From NCBI GenBank assembly GCA_037783415.1, contig JAZGTN010000025.1, forward strand, positions 806,001 to 870,000: DNA of 64,000 bases, given 5' to 3'. Below are positions 53,891 through 64,000 of the stretch, piece after piece; position 1 is the first letter of the stretch; the number at the start of each line of letters is the position of its first letter. The stretch is from Leptasterias polaris. Taxonomy: Eukaryota; Echinodermata; Asteroidea; Forcipulatida; Asteriidae. The notes beneath the pieces are model-generated. The model saw nothing but the letters and a program-made list of their open reading frames with translations. It made no database searches and was not told the origin of the DNA. The position numbers and the translations under genes are program-made.

Positions 53891-55240
53891 ATAAATTAGA
53901 TAAACAATGTGTAAAGCCAATGTGTGTTATACCATGCTTTGAGAATTTCCACACCAAGCGATAAATTAGGTAAACAATTAAACAATGTATAAAGCCAATT
54001 ATGTAAAAAATGTGTAAAGCTGTTATACCATGATTGGAGAATTTCCACACCAAGCGATTAATTTTCAATACTTTCGGAACCCCCCCCCCCCCCCCCGCTA
54101 CAATGTTGAATCCCACAAGCGCATGCCAGTCAACATTGAGGCGGGGGGGGGGGATGGTACTTCGAAAGTAAAAGTATAGCACTTTGGGAATTCCTTATTT
54201 ACATATTGTGCGTAATCAAACTTCTCTTGTTTATTTTAGGCAATATTGAATGTTGAATCCTATGAGCGCCAACATTGAGGCGGGTGGGGGGGGGGGGGGG
54301 GGGGGGGGGAGGATGGTGCTTCGAAAGAAAAACAATTGCACTTTTACATATTGGTTCATGATATGTGTAAATTTGTACAGTTCATTTCCTCCGACATTAA
54401 GGGTGGTGACGAATACTAGTTTGGATTTTAGCGGTAATTTGGTTCCAGTTCATATTGTGCGTAATCAAACTTCTCTTGTTTATTTTAGGCAATATTTAAT
54501 GTTAGTTCCTTCTTTACATATGAGTTCATGGTGGGTGTTAATTTGAACAGCTCATTTCCTTTGACATTAAATGTGGTAACGAATAATAGTTTGGATTTTA
54601 GCAGTAATTTTGTTCCAAGTCATATTGTGCGTAATCAAAACTCTCTTGTTTATTTTAGGCAATATTGAATGTTGAATCCTATGAGCGCCAACCAAAGTTT
54701 CCAACATTGTGGCGGGTTGGGGGGAGGATGGTGCTTCGAAAGAAAAACAATTGCCCTTTAGAAATTCATTATTTACATATAGGTTCATGATAGGTGTCAA
54801 TTGAGGCGGGGGGATATGCTTCGAAAGGAAATTATTTAAACCTTCTGTTTATTTTAGGTTTCAGAAACCAATTTTCCGAGGGAAATCATTTTCATGCAGA
54901 TTGGTATGAACAGCAACTTTAGAAATGTTAAGCTTTCACATTGAAACTACTCAATTTGGTATTTATTGGTCATAATACCAAACCTCGAATATATATGTTT
55001 AAGGCAATTAATTAGTCAAAGGCAATATTCCAAAGGAAACAGTCATTTCATAATATACTTCATTGTCAACATTGGTTGCTTGTACAAGTTGCATTCTGTG
55101 ACTAGGACCTATAGGCTAACCCCAATCTGCCTTGTGAGGGCGCTGTAACCTAAAACTTTACAGAATACTCTTGGTAACCATGGTAGTCATGTCGATGAAA
55201 TTTCTCTGGTCACCATTGCATTAGTTGCAAGTATCTGTTG
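53835..55240 (+). repeat. Internal repeats of piggyBac copy A 3-prime region
   Basis: A tandem 68-base duplication (53,835-53,970). Then three related blocks, each with CATATTGTGCGTAATCAAA, CTTGTTTATTTTAGGCAATA and GCGCCAACATT followed by a G tract (around 54,210, 54,455 and 54,630). The same motifs appear in diverged form in copy B (57,700-58,800). Confidence 0.7.
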
Positions 55241-55252
55241 GTACTGAAAGGG

Positions 55253-55530
55253 TTATGGAGGCTGTTCAAATAAGCCTGGGAACAGCCCTATACATGATAC
55301 AAAAACAAGAAACAAAAACAAAACAAAAACAACGGACAGAAGAGAATACAAAATGAACCGGTTATGAGCTAATGATGCAGATAAGCCCAAGAAATATTGA
55401 CAAAATTAGGACCAGCTATATAAGCATAAACAAAAAGGACGCTGAAGACGAGCGATGGACTCAGGAGAGAAAGCTAGTTAAAACCATAATTCAAAACCTT
55501 TCAGTATTCTGGAAAAAAGACCGCCCTTAA
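55253..55530. other. Spacer between the two piggyBac elements
   Basis: 278 bases, AT-rich, with an A-rich run. Probably the interrupted LINE 3-prime UTR. The last four bases are the intact TTAA next to copy B. Confidence 0.4.
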
Positions 55531-58500
55531 CCCTTTCAGTACCGCCGTGCCATAGCGGCTCAAAACAACATACCACTTGGTGACCAATGAGCCCGTATGG
55601 CACGGAATTATTAGCACTCTCGGTGACCAATCAGCCTCTCTGGCACATCGACCAAAAGTAAGTTATCAAAATGTTAATAGCGCCCTCAATCGCCTTTTGT
55701 CCATCCCCATGGTAACAAGCTGGTCACGTGTGCCCTGAAGCGTCGCAACTTTAAAAATTTCAGCGGTATCGTTAAGCGTCCCCCCCCCCGGACCGGCCCC
55801 ACGCATTCTTCAGTAAGAGATCATTATTACAACATGGCCGAAGAAAATGAGAAAATTTTGGAAGACATTTTCGCAGACAGTGGTTCCGAAATGTCATCTG
55901 ACGAGGAATCGCCACTTGAGGACTCGGAAACGTCAGAAGACAGTGACGATACAGAGCCGAGGGCCTCGACATCAACAGCAACATTAACCTGTTCTAAGAA
56001 GGGTAAGAAAACCAAAACAAAGCCGAATTTCAGGTGTGGATGGCGTGAAGCCAACTGTTACACACGGCGACCGCCTGTTAAATTTACAGCAAACACAGGG
56101 GCTACAGAAGACTTCAGTTCGTTCTCCCCCATACAAATCTTCAAACTGTACTTTTGTGAAGCAGTGTGGCAGATGATGGTACAAGAGACTAATCGTTATG
56201 CTAAAAAAATATTGGGAGCGGGGGCCGAAAATAAGTGTGCATGGAGACCAACTGATGTACCTGAAATGATGGCATTCGTGGCCCTACTTCTTTGCATGGG
56301 CATCAACAAAAGGCCTCGTTACTCCATGCATTGGTCCAGGTCTGAAATTCTACGAAGTCCCCTGTACTCAGCAACCATGGCTCGTAACCGATTTACTGCA
56401 ATTCAAAAAAGATTTCACCTCGCCAATAACCGAGATGTCGAGGGCGACTCTCCCCGTGACAAACTTGCTAAATTACGGCCACTTTTAAACATTGTACTAC
56501 CATCATTCCTCCGGGTGTACCAGCCGGGACGAAGCCTTTCACCGGACGAGACGATGGTCAAATTCAAAGGACGGGTGAGCTTCAAGCAATACATGCCAAG
56601 AAAAGCCGCAAAATGGGGATTGAAATCTTTCTCATTGAACGAATCCGACACAGGGTACACATGTGCCTGGGAGTTGTTCACAGGATCGCAGCCCAGGTGC
56701 CCACAAGGACAGTCCTCTGTAAGTGATCCCGAGACGAACCATCCATCCGAAATAGGGGCAGCAGGCAACGTAGTATTGAACCTTTTGCAGGGACTCGAAA
56801 ATAAAGGACATTGCATCTACATGGACAATTGGTATACTAGCCCGGCTCTGTTCTCCAAGTTGTCTGAGCTAGGATTCGGAGCTTGTGGAACTGTGCGCTA
56901 TACCACCCTAGGGATACCCGACGTAGCAAACTCCAAAAAATTTCCTATGAAAAGCGGTGCAGATCCAAAAAATTTCAGAAAGCAGGCCAACTATGCGTTA
57001 TGTGGCAGGACACAAAACGTGTCACTCTCCTCTCAAACTATGGCGATTGCAGTGTCACTAGTAAAAAGATTCGGAGCCGGAAAACTTCAACAGGATTTCG
57101 TCATATCAAAAAACCGTGCATAGTCGAGGATTACAATAAATACATGGGGGGCACGGATCTGGCTGCACAGTTATGCACGTACTATACTCATACCCACAAA
57201 ACATTCAAATGGTGGAAACGTGTTTTTATTACAATCCTAGACATATGTTTGCTCAATGCTAATGTCGTCTACAACAGCATCCATACAAACAAGAGCTTGT
57301 CTACTTTGGATTTTCGGGTCAAGGTGATAGAGGCACTTATTTCAAACTTTGAGAACAACCCAGTTCACCAGGCCCGTAAAGTGTCGAGTGCTTCAAACGC
57401 CCTTTCAACTCAGCACTTTCCAGGTCCGACTGTTGACGGGAAGAAACGTGACTGTGTTGTATGCAGTTCCACCTCTAATCGGAAACAAACTCGCACGATT
57501 TGTAAGCAGTGTATCAAGCCAATGTGTGTTATACCATGCTTTGAAAAATTCCACACCAAGCGATAAATTAGGTCAACAATTCAACTATTAAGTTAATTAT
57601 GTTATAAATTGGTAAAGCGGTTATACCATTATTGGAGATTTTCCACACCAAACTAATAATTTTCTAAACTTTCTGAATACTTCCCCCCCCCCCCCCGCTA
57701 CAATGTTGAATCCCACAATCGCATGCCTGCCAACAATCAACATTGAGGCGGGGGGGGGGGGGGAGATGGTACTTAGAAAAAACAAGTATAGCACTTTGGC
57801 AAAATGTAATGTTAGTTCCTTCTTTACATATTGGTTCATGATAGGTGTTATTTTTATTTTAGGAGTAATTTTTGTCCAGTTCCTCTCTTCTGTTTATTGA
57901 ATGTGCAATCCTATGAGCGGGTTTGGGGGGTGCTTCAAAAGGAATTTATTAAAACATGTTTATTTGAGGTTTCAGAAACTAATTTTAAAATACTCAAAAT
58001 GGCCGACTTAAGCAACTGTACCACATTGTTTTTATTTGGTCTCATTGGGTTCCAGCATCCTGAAAACCTGGCAATATTTTATGTTACGGGCCAAAACAAA
58101 AATGTTTGGCGGCCATTTTTATTATTAAAATGGCTGCCTTAACCGACTGATGCAATTATTTTATTGTGCGTCTTGTTGGGTTCCTGGATCCTTAATACAT
58201 TCAAGTTTCGAACATTGGGGCGGGGCGGGGGGGGGGAGGATGGTACTTAGAAAATACAAGTATAGCACTTTTGAAATATTTTATGTTTTTTTCTTCTTTA
58301 CATATTGGTGAATGATAGGTAAAACATATATTTTATGAGTTATTTTGCCACCATGGCAATTATAATGTTTGTATGTGAGGCTCATAGACGGAAATACGTA
58401 CCAAAACCTAACTTATTGGCGGACATTTATAAATGGGCAATATTTAATTTTCTTTTATGTCAGTTCCTTCTTTGTCATTAAATGTAGAAAAAAATTAAAC

Positions 58501-59182
58501 TTTTGATTTTACCAGTCATTTTTTTATAAGTCATATTGTGCGTAATCCAAACTCTATTGTTTATATTTAATGTCTTTTCCTATGAGCGGTTTTGGGGGGG
58601 GGGGGGTTGCTTCCTAAATAAATTATTATAACCTTTTGTTTTTTGGAGGATTCATAATTTGCCAACAATCTAAATGGCAGCCTTAACCTATTGATCAACA
58701 TGGGTATAGTCACCAACTCCCAGTATCGGTGAGGCTCAACCAATATTTTTTTTTATTTTTGGGTTGGTTTGGGGGGGGGGGGGGGAGGATGCTGTATGAA
58801 AAGTAATATCTTAACACCTTATGTTTATTTAACGTCTCAAAAATATGTCTCATGCAGATTGGTATGAACAGCTACTTGACAAATGTTTAGCTTAAACATT
58901 TAAACTACTCAATTGTGTATTTAGTGGTAATAATTCCATACCTCAAATATATGTTTAGGGCAATGATTTAGTCCAAGGCAATATGACAAAGGAAACAGTA
59001 ATTTAATTGGTTGCTCAACTGGCATTATATGACTAGGACCTGAGACTAACCCAAATCTGCCTTGTGAGGGCGCTGTAACCTCAAATTTTCCTAAAATAGT
59101 GTTGGTCACCAGTTAGCCATGTCAAGGAAATGTGTCTGGTCACCATGGCATAAGTAGCCAATATGTGTTGGTACTGAAAGGG
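55531..59182 (+). mobile_element. piggyBac-like transposon, copy B
   Basis: Left end TTAA|CCCTTTCAGTACC (55,527-55,543), right end GGTACTGAAAGGG|TTAT (59,170-59,186). It has the same TIRs and orientation as copy A, 278 bases downstream, and carries the better-preserved transposase. Confidence 0.9.
55834..57566 (+). pseudogene. piggyBac transposase, copy B (near intact, one frameshift)
   Basis: The ATG at 55,834 opens an acidic N-terminus (MAEENEKILEDIFADSGSEM). The DDE_Tnp_1_7 domain follows: FCEAVWQMMVQETNRYA, RYSMHWSRSEILRSPLYSAT, then the first catalytic aspartate in RSLSPDETMVKFKGR (about residue 248) and the second in CIYMDNWYTSPALF. Near 56,970 (GATCCAAAAAATTTCAG) the reading frame changes. 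The other frame then carries QDTKRVTLLSNYGD, the third aspartate in YNKYMGGTDLAAQL, and a cysteine-rich C-terminal finger (CVVC...CKQCIKPMC...C...H). All three catalytic aspartates and the finger remain; only the frameshift separates it from a complete DDD transposase that cuts and pastes at TTAA. Confidence 0.92.
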
Positions 59183-59186
59183 TTAT

Positions 59187-59912
59187 ATTACTTATTAATA
59201 CTGTAGTGCTAGTAGGCCGCTACCATTTTATAGAATGAAGATGAACATTTGAGCATTCCACATTTATAAGTACAAAAAACCCAAATATAGTTGTGTCATG
59301 ATTTTTAGTTACCCCGAACAAAATTATTAAAAAGTGCTTCGCATCTGCCTGCCTGCGCGCAGCAGAAAATGAAACAAAAGCCGTCGGGAACACTTTCCTA
59401 GAGGCTTTCAGGATGACGTACCTGGACGTGTGAAACAACTAAATGACCGTTTACTGCGCCGCGTCGTAGTGTTGGAAATACAAGTGAAGGTCGTCACACA
59501 ACCGACTTTTAGCAGCACAAAACAACAATAACTTTCCTAATTTTCATGTGAAATTTACTATACAAAAACTTACATTCAGTGAATGAAATCCTTGAGTGAA
59601 TTTAACATAAGTTTCATGGTGTTCTAAAAAATTGTGTCGTTAAAATTTAATACATTTCTGTGATCATGGGGGAGTAAGGAAATACGTTCTGATCCTCCTC
59701 ATCATCGCACCGCGGAAATTCACAAGATTCCCGGCCGTACCTATAAATCCTCAGATAACTTTAGTTGTGATTATTTTCTTGCGTTACTTGTTGGGCTTCT
59801 TTGGGTTTTTTTTCCCCCAAATTGATGCCTTGAGGTTGAAAACAAAACAGATCAACACAAATTAAAAACATTGTTGTTTGGAAGGACATGAAGGAAATGT
59901 TACGTTGCAAAA
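59187..59912. other. Non-coding stretch
   Basis: No gene recognised. Confidence 0.4.
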
Positions 59913-60051
59913 TAGACCCAGTAACTGGGGCGCTGTACTCCTTTTTTCGAAATTTTGACATCATCGGTCGTACTAGCGCCCCAGGAAGGTGTTGCACATA
60001 TCAACGGGAATCCCTGATATCGCATCATTTTGAATACGGAAGCCACACAAA

Positions 60052-60135
60052 ATGCCTCAGAACGACAAAAATCCCCAACAAAATAGCTTTAAAAACGCCT
60101 ACTGGTTTCTTGATATGTCTAAGATGCAACAACAG
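60052..60135 (+). CDS. Possible first exon, left arm (HMG-box-like, Maelstrom-like?)
   Basis: ATG in ACAAAATGC context opens MPQNDKNPQQNSFKNAYWFL, then DMSKMQQQ, followed by CAG|GTATTT, a usable splice donor. M-P-x(n)-K-N-A-Y-x-F resembles the start of the Maelstrom HMG box, a piRNA-pathway protein, but only about 28 residues are available and no second exon was found. An identical copy is in the right arm on minus (61,078-60,995). Confidence 0.2.
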
Positions 60136-60994
60136 GTATTTAAATGTACTCACGATTTTGTTTTGTGCTGAAATTTTACGTTTTTTGTCCAGTCGATCGG
60201 AGAAAATGGCAATCCTGCTATTAGCAGGATCGGGTCAACTATGATCTGCGACTTTTTCATCGTCGCGATGCATTCTGGGTAGTAGATTTAATCAACGACT
60301 GTTTACAGTCGCACTTTGCAGGAAAAGAAATGTGCAGAAACCGTATAACAGAAGCTCTATGAAAATGGACCCAGGCCTAACTAGTAAGGGGCCAGGCGGG
60401 GGTTGGGGAAGCCCCCCCCCCCCCCACAAAACAAAATAATAATAACAACAATTAATTAATAATATTCATAATAATAATAAACAAACAAATAAATAAATAA
60501 GCTGTGATAATATATAATAGGCGTATTAGTAATAAATAAATAAGTTACTAAAGATAAATAAAATAATAAATTAATTAAAATTGTACACAAAAATTGGGCT
60601 GCCTACACACAAATTGGTCTCACACAAAAAGTATGAGTTTTATCTTTTATAATAAAATAAATGCAAAGGAAAACAGCTTATAGTCCGAGTCACCGAAATT
60701 GTGGCTCGAGACGGACACGAGTTGGACTGGAGTCATACGAACACTGGCGAAACCTCGGGCTGTGACGTTGCAATATCGCCCCGTCGACGAATACATTGCC
60801 CATGCACACTGTGTGCACTCACTGTAAACAGTCGTTGATTAAATCTACTACCCAGAATGCATCGCGACGATGAAAAAGTCGCAGATCATAGTTGACCCGA
60901 TCCTGCTAATAGCAGGATTGCCATTTTCTCCGATCGACTGGACAAAAAACGTAAAATTTCAGCACAAAACAAAATCGTGAGTACATTTAAATAC

Positions 60995-61078
60995 CTGTTG
61001 TTGCATCTTAGACATATCAAGAAACCAGTAGGCGTTTTTAAAGCTATTTTGTTGGGGATTTTTGTCGTTCTGAGGCAT
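60995..61078 (-). CDS. Possible first exon, right arm (identical to 60,052-60,135)
   Basis: Mirror copy in the right arm, with the same ATG context and donor. The two exons point toward each other, so at most one can lead into a gene without passing through the other arm. Confidence 0.2.
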
Positions 61079-61454
61079 TTTGTGTGGCTTCCGTATTCAA
61101 AATGATGCGATATCAGGGATTCCCGTTGATATGTGCAACACCTTCCTGGGGCGCTAGTACGACCGATGATGTCAAAATTTCGAAAAAAGGAGTACAGCGC
61201 CCCAGTTACTGGGTCTAGTTGCAAAAGTGATTTAAAATAAGCACTACATACCTTTGGAATTGAAAAAAATGCCTCTGTTAACAACATATGAAGTCTGTAC
61301 CTAAAACTCTTGGTAAAATCCCTTCAAATTCTGATATTCCATGTATAAAAACACACACGTTGATCGCGAAAGAAGCGGAACGTTGCCATTTTGACTGTGT
61401 ACATTTCACGTGTGAGAGAATGGTGGTCGTCAGTTGCAGTATACAACTCACACG

Positions 61455-61540
61455 TCACACACACACGACGACGAGTGGTAGGTACGTACACGCACACACA
61501 CGACGACGAGTGGTAGGTACTTACATTACACGCACACACA
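61455..61540 (+). repeat. (CA)n-rich tandem repeat
   Basis: CACACACGACGACGAGTGG plus TAGGTAC occurs twice, with spacing near 46 bases, between CA microsatellite blocks. Confidence 0.75.
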
Positions 61541-61544
61541 CAGA

Positions 61545-62110
61545 ACGTAGCAGTGCGTTGGTGATATAACTGCTGACCTTTCAACCTTTTGAGGTGCGTG
61601 TTATTTTCACTGATTAGATCAGTGGCTCACACGTCCAGCTACGTCACTATTTTGATCAATATGTTTGCTGCCATCATCGGTTACAAGCGCTTATGTTTCT
61701 GGACGACTTTTCTGTGGAGTGTTTTTTCGCCGCGAATTTCGTTTTTTTTTTACAATACAAGAAAGGTTTAAAATCCAGCATTAAGGTAATGTACTAATAA
61801 ATACATTATGTTTAAAATGGAGAGGGGTGGTGGGGGCATTGTGTTTTTGTCTTTTTCCTTTTTATTGATTTGCAGGAGGATGTGTTTAATAATAAACGTT
61901 TTTTACCCCCCGAGAAAAAAAATATAAAAAATAAAAAAATATTGATGCACATGTAACTAAATTCTGCCGCAGCTCAGTAATCCAACTTCCAGCTTTTGAA
62001 TAAAATTAAACAAATCTATTTTATAGTTTTTAAATTCAAAGTTAATAAAAACGTTTGAGGAAAATTACTCGTCGATTCCATTCGAACCTTAGGTAATAAC
62101 GGTTTTTCGT
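61545..62110. other. AT-rich non-coding stretch
   Basis: No gene. Confidence 0.4.
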
Positions 62111-62560
62111 CAAATCATAATATTAATAATAATAATTGTACTACTTTATTCAGGCATATCACAATACATACCAAAAATTAACACATTAAGTAAAATATAA
62201 AAAAAATAATGATAAAAATATGAAAACTGACCCCATCCCAGCAAGAATAGAAATAAAAATATAAAAATATGGAAACCGCCCCATCCCACAGACACGATGG
62301 AAACCTGGACAAAGCCAATTCAGTGTAAGTTATAAAGGTGATTTTTAAGTTGACTAAAAAGGTTGGACAATGGGGCACACGTAAACCTATCTACAATGCT
62401 AACAGGATAAGAACTCCAGTTATGATAAAAAGACATGGCATAGAGTATTTATATGTATCTGTGCGAGCAAACAGGTGGTGAAAAGATAACCTAGAATCGG
62501 AATGTATGTTATTAACATTGATCAGACTCAGAAAGGACGGTGGAAAATAACCCCATTACC
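62110..62560 (-). mobile_element. LINE-like 3-prime fragment
   Basis: On minus, SFYHNWSSYPVSIV ... LSNLFSQLKNHLYNLH then stop (about 62,320) loosely fits the FFxxxxxWNxLPxxIV...FKxxLxxHL ending of LINE ORF2. It is followed by an A-rich UTR and an (AAT)n-type tail (plus ATTATTAATAAT near 62,130). Weakly conserved; a 5-prime truncated insertion is the best reading. Confidence 0.4.
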
Positions 62561-63380
62561 AAACAAGAGCTGCCTACAGACAAATTTCATGAGCAAGTAC
62601 TCCCGTCAGGTATCATCAGGTATTTTGATTTAAGATCTTGAAAATACCATACGTATCAAGCACGCATTCAAGGAGATATAAAGGCAGGATACACAAATAC
62701 TCTACAAGTTTGATCACAATAAAAACTTACTTTGAAGGAGCACTGAAGAGCTGTGAGAAATGATGGAATTTTGAGTGCGGCTGAAAAGACGATCATTCCT
62801 AATTTCAATCAACACGGCAAATGATGACGATTCTTGTTGTAAGACTTGTCTATAATTTACAACAACAAAATGAAACGATACTTTCGGAATATTACGTTAG
62901 CTTTGTGTGATATGATCTGCAGCATACCTTAGCCGTGAATTAAGAGAGTTGACATCTCGCGTTTAGAAGTAATTTTGCGTCAAAAAACGCATGGGCGAAC
63001 ACAAAGTGCCAGACTAGTCTGCCCATTAGGCTGTGCTGCAATTGGACTGCAGAAAACTGGTCCCTCTATGTCGCAACTCTCTGAATGTTAGCGTTTAAAG
63101 GTCCTCACTTACATCATGGAGGTAGGATTGCTACCTCCATGCTTACATGTAGTTGAGCAATGCAATCTTATGTAACATATTATACAACGATAACGTTTTA
63201 GATCATAAAACAAACTCAATGCCATTTTAAACATAAGGTATAATTCAATTTAACACCTGTGTACACCTTCGATAGTGGCGTGCTAATGAAACCCCCACCC
63301 TTATTGTGTATTCATTCAGTGCTTGGAATCTTAGGAAATCATTAGTATACACATGGGCTGGCAATGAGGTCACTGGTGCA
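62561..63380. other. Non-coding stretch
   Basis: No gene. AGAGAGTTG near 62,944 and CAACTCTCT near 63,075 form a weak outer palindrome similar in style to the MITE at 21,696. Confidence 0.4.
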
Positions 63381-63386
63381 CGTCTA

Positions 63387-63402
63387 CCCCCCCCCCCCCC
63401 CC
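63387..63402 (+). repeat. Poly-C tract, 16 bases
   Basis: C16 followed by ACCCACCCC. Confidence 0.85.
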
Positions 63403-63764
63403 ACCCACCCCTCCAGAGGCTGAAGACGAGGGGAAAAGGTCCCTCTTCTGGTGGCTCCTAGGCCCGGGGAGGGGGGCGGTGGACGTGCAGTAGTGAACGA
63501 GTTATGCCAGTCCATATGTGTTTTACACCTCGGTCCAAAACATGAATAAAAAATGTGTAGTTAAACAATTAAAGTAACTAGTCTATACCTATCTTAATTT
63601 CCATAGACATTCAGCTTGATAGTTTTTGTCACTGTTACGATATAGTTGTTTATATGAATATTCAACACACATCCATGAAGGCGCTCTAACTAGTCAAATC
63701 ATTTTAAGTATACATTCTGCCCGGTTTGGGAACTATTTACCGCAAGTTATGCACGCGTCTAGTT

Positions 63765-63830
63765 CACAGTGGCGCAAATTTCATGATAGCCTATATCTAA
63801 TTATAGGCTAGTTCATGAAATTTTCGCCAC
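63765..63830. mobile_element. Small palindromic element
   Basis: GTGGCGCAAATTTCATGATA and its near-inverse (TAGTTCATGAAATTTTCGCCAC) form a stem of about 25 bp around a short AT-rich centre, with one mismatch and a small bulge. Confidence 0.65.
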
Positions 63831-63911
63831 GTGACCGTGTCACACACTCTGCACAATGTGACACCCTGTCCACAATGACGCAGTAGTTAACTCGAACAAA
63901 ATAATTGTATT

Positions 63912-63933
63912 GGGGGGGGGGGGGGGGGGGGGG
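63912..63933 (+). repeat. Poly-G tract, 22 bases
   Basis: Uninterrupted G22 near the right edge. Confidence 0.9.
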
Positions 63934-64000
63934 TTAACAATTGGGGTTTAACTCGGCTTATGCGTCAGTGTGACCCATTTCTTGGTCATTTGGACACAGA

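Larger units (their letters stand above)
51991..55252 (+). mobile_element. piggyBac-like transposon, copy A
   Basis: Terminal inverted repeats CCCTTTCAGTACC (51,991) and GGTACTGAAAGGG (ending 55,252), next to CTAA on the left and TTAT on the right, both one base from the TTAA target of piggyBac. It contains a decayed transposase gene and a long 3-prime region with repeated ATTGTGCGTAATCAAAC and GAGGCGGGG motifs. Confidence 0.88.
59913..61217. repeat. Large inverted repeat: two 397-bp arms around a 511-bp spacer
   Basis: The left arm 59,913-60,309 (starting TAGACCCAGTAACTGGGGCG, ending CGACTGTTTACAGT) is repeated in inverse orientation at 60,821-61,217. Compared by eye, the arms show no difference, and a frame read across them gives the same roughly 105 residues. 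The spacer (60,310-60,820) has a C tract at 60,412-60,425 and AATA-rich sequence. Each arm holds CTACCCAGAATGCATCGCGA, which resembles vertebrate promoter motifs. Confidence 0.9.

Noticed and set aside
59888..61287. 105-residue frame conserved in both inverted-repeat arms as a protein gene
   Set aside because: Conservation is fully explained by the nucleotide identity of the arms; no recognised domain.

Overview
The window is animal (metazoan) genomic DNA that is mostly mobile-element sequence around one recognisable host gene family. Host coding sequence is split by GT-AG introns. Transposable elements (TEs) of many classes are nested in each other, and many short palindromic elements, minisatellites and long poly-G tracts are present. 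The mix of BEL/Pao, Penelope, piggyBac, Tx1-like LINE, THAP/P-like and hAT-like sequence fits a marine invertebrate deuterostome. Some non-coding repeats (about 1,733-1,870 and 19,842-20,422) resemble repeats I associate with echinoderms, especially sea stars. That is recollection, not a search result.

Host genes. A complete four-exon gene on the minus strand (exons 50,464-50,092, 47,258-47,110, 46,593-46,401 and 45,481-45,045) encodes a 383-residue hydroxylysine kinase-like (HYKK/AGPHD1) aminoglycoside-phosphotransferase-fold protein. All splice phases agree. The first exon of a second paralogue runs off the left edge (264-1, minus). A possible terminal exon of an unknown gene lies at about 30,388-30,243 (minus).

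Layout. 1-5,300: HYKK-like exon 1, dispersed repeats, a decayed THAP-domain fragment, a minisatellite. 5,307-10,304: a roughly 5 kb inverted-repeat transposon with CGTCG-rich arrays at both ends and a 6-bp target duplication. It carries a Tx1-like LINE fragment that is itself split by another LINE. 10,446-10,715: a fold-back structure enclosing interstitial TTAGGG repeats. 11,733-19,225: a Penelope-like element interrupted by a full-length BEL/Pao retrotransposon (12,171-18,992, TSD GGTACA). 19,842-23,017: short non-autonomous elements. 23,018-29,575: a second BEL/Pao element with one intact 1,923-codon polyprotein, near-identical LTRs and TSD AGCAG. 31,500-39,500: LINE debris, hAT-like termini, palindromes, tandem repeats and a candidate Ty3/gypsy LTR. 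39,960-41,450: an L2/CR1-like LINE. 42,067-42,729: a small relative of the 5 kb element. 45,045-50,464: the HYKK-like gene. 50,598-51,985: THAP/P-like and LINE fragments. 51,991-59,182: two head-to-tail piggyBac elements, one with several frameshifts and one with a single frameshift. 59,913-61,217: a long inverted repeat with 397-bp arms that appear identical. 62,100-64,000: LINE-like and palindromic debris.

Apart from the HYKK-like genes, the proteins encoded here are for element mobility: Gag, protease, RT, RNase H and integrase in the BEL elements, DDD transposase in piggyBac, and RT with GIY-YIG endonuclease in Penelope. The two BEL elements are the only ones that look recently active.
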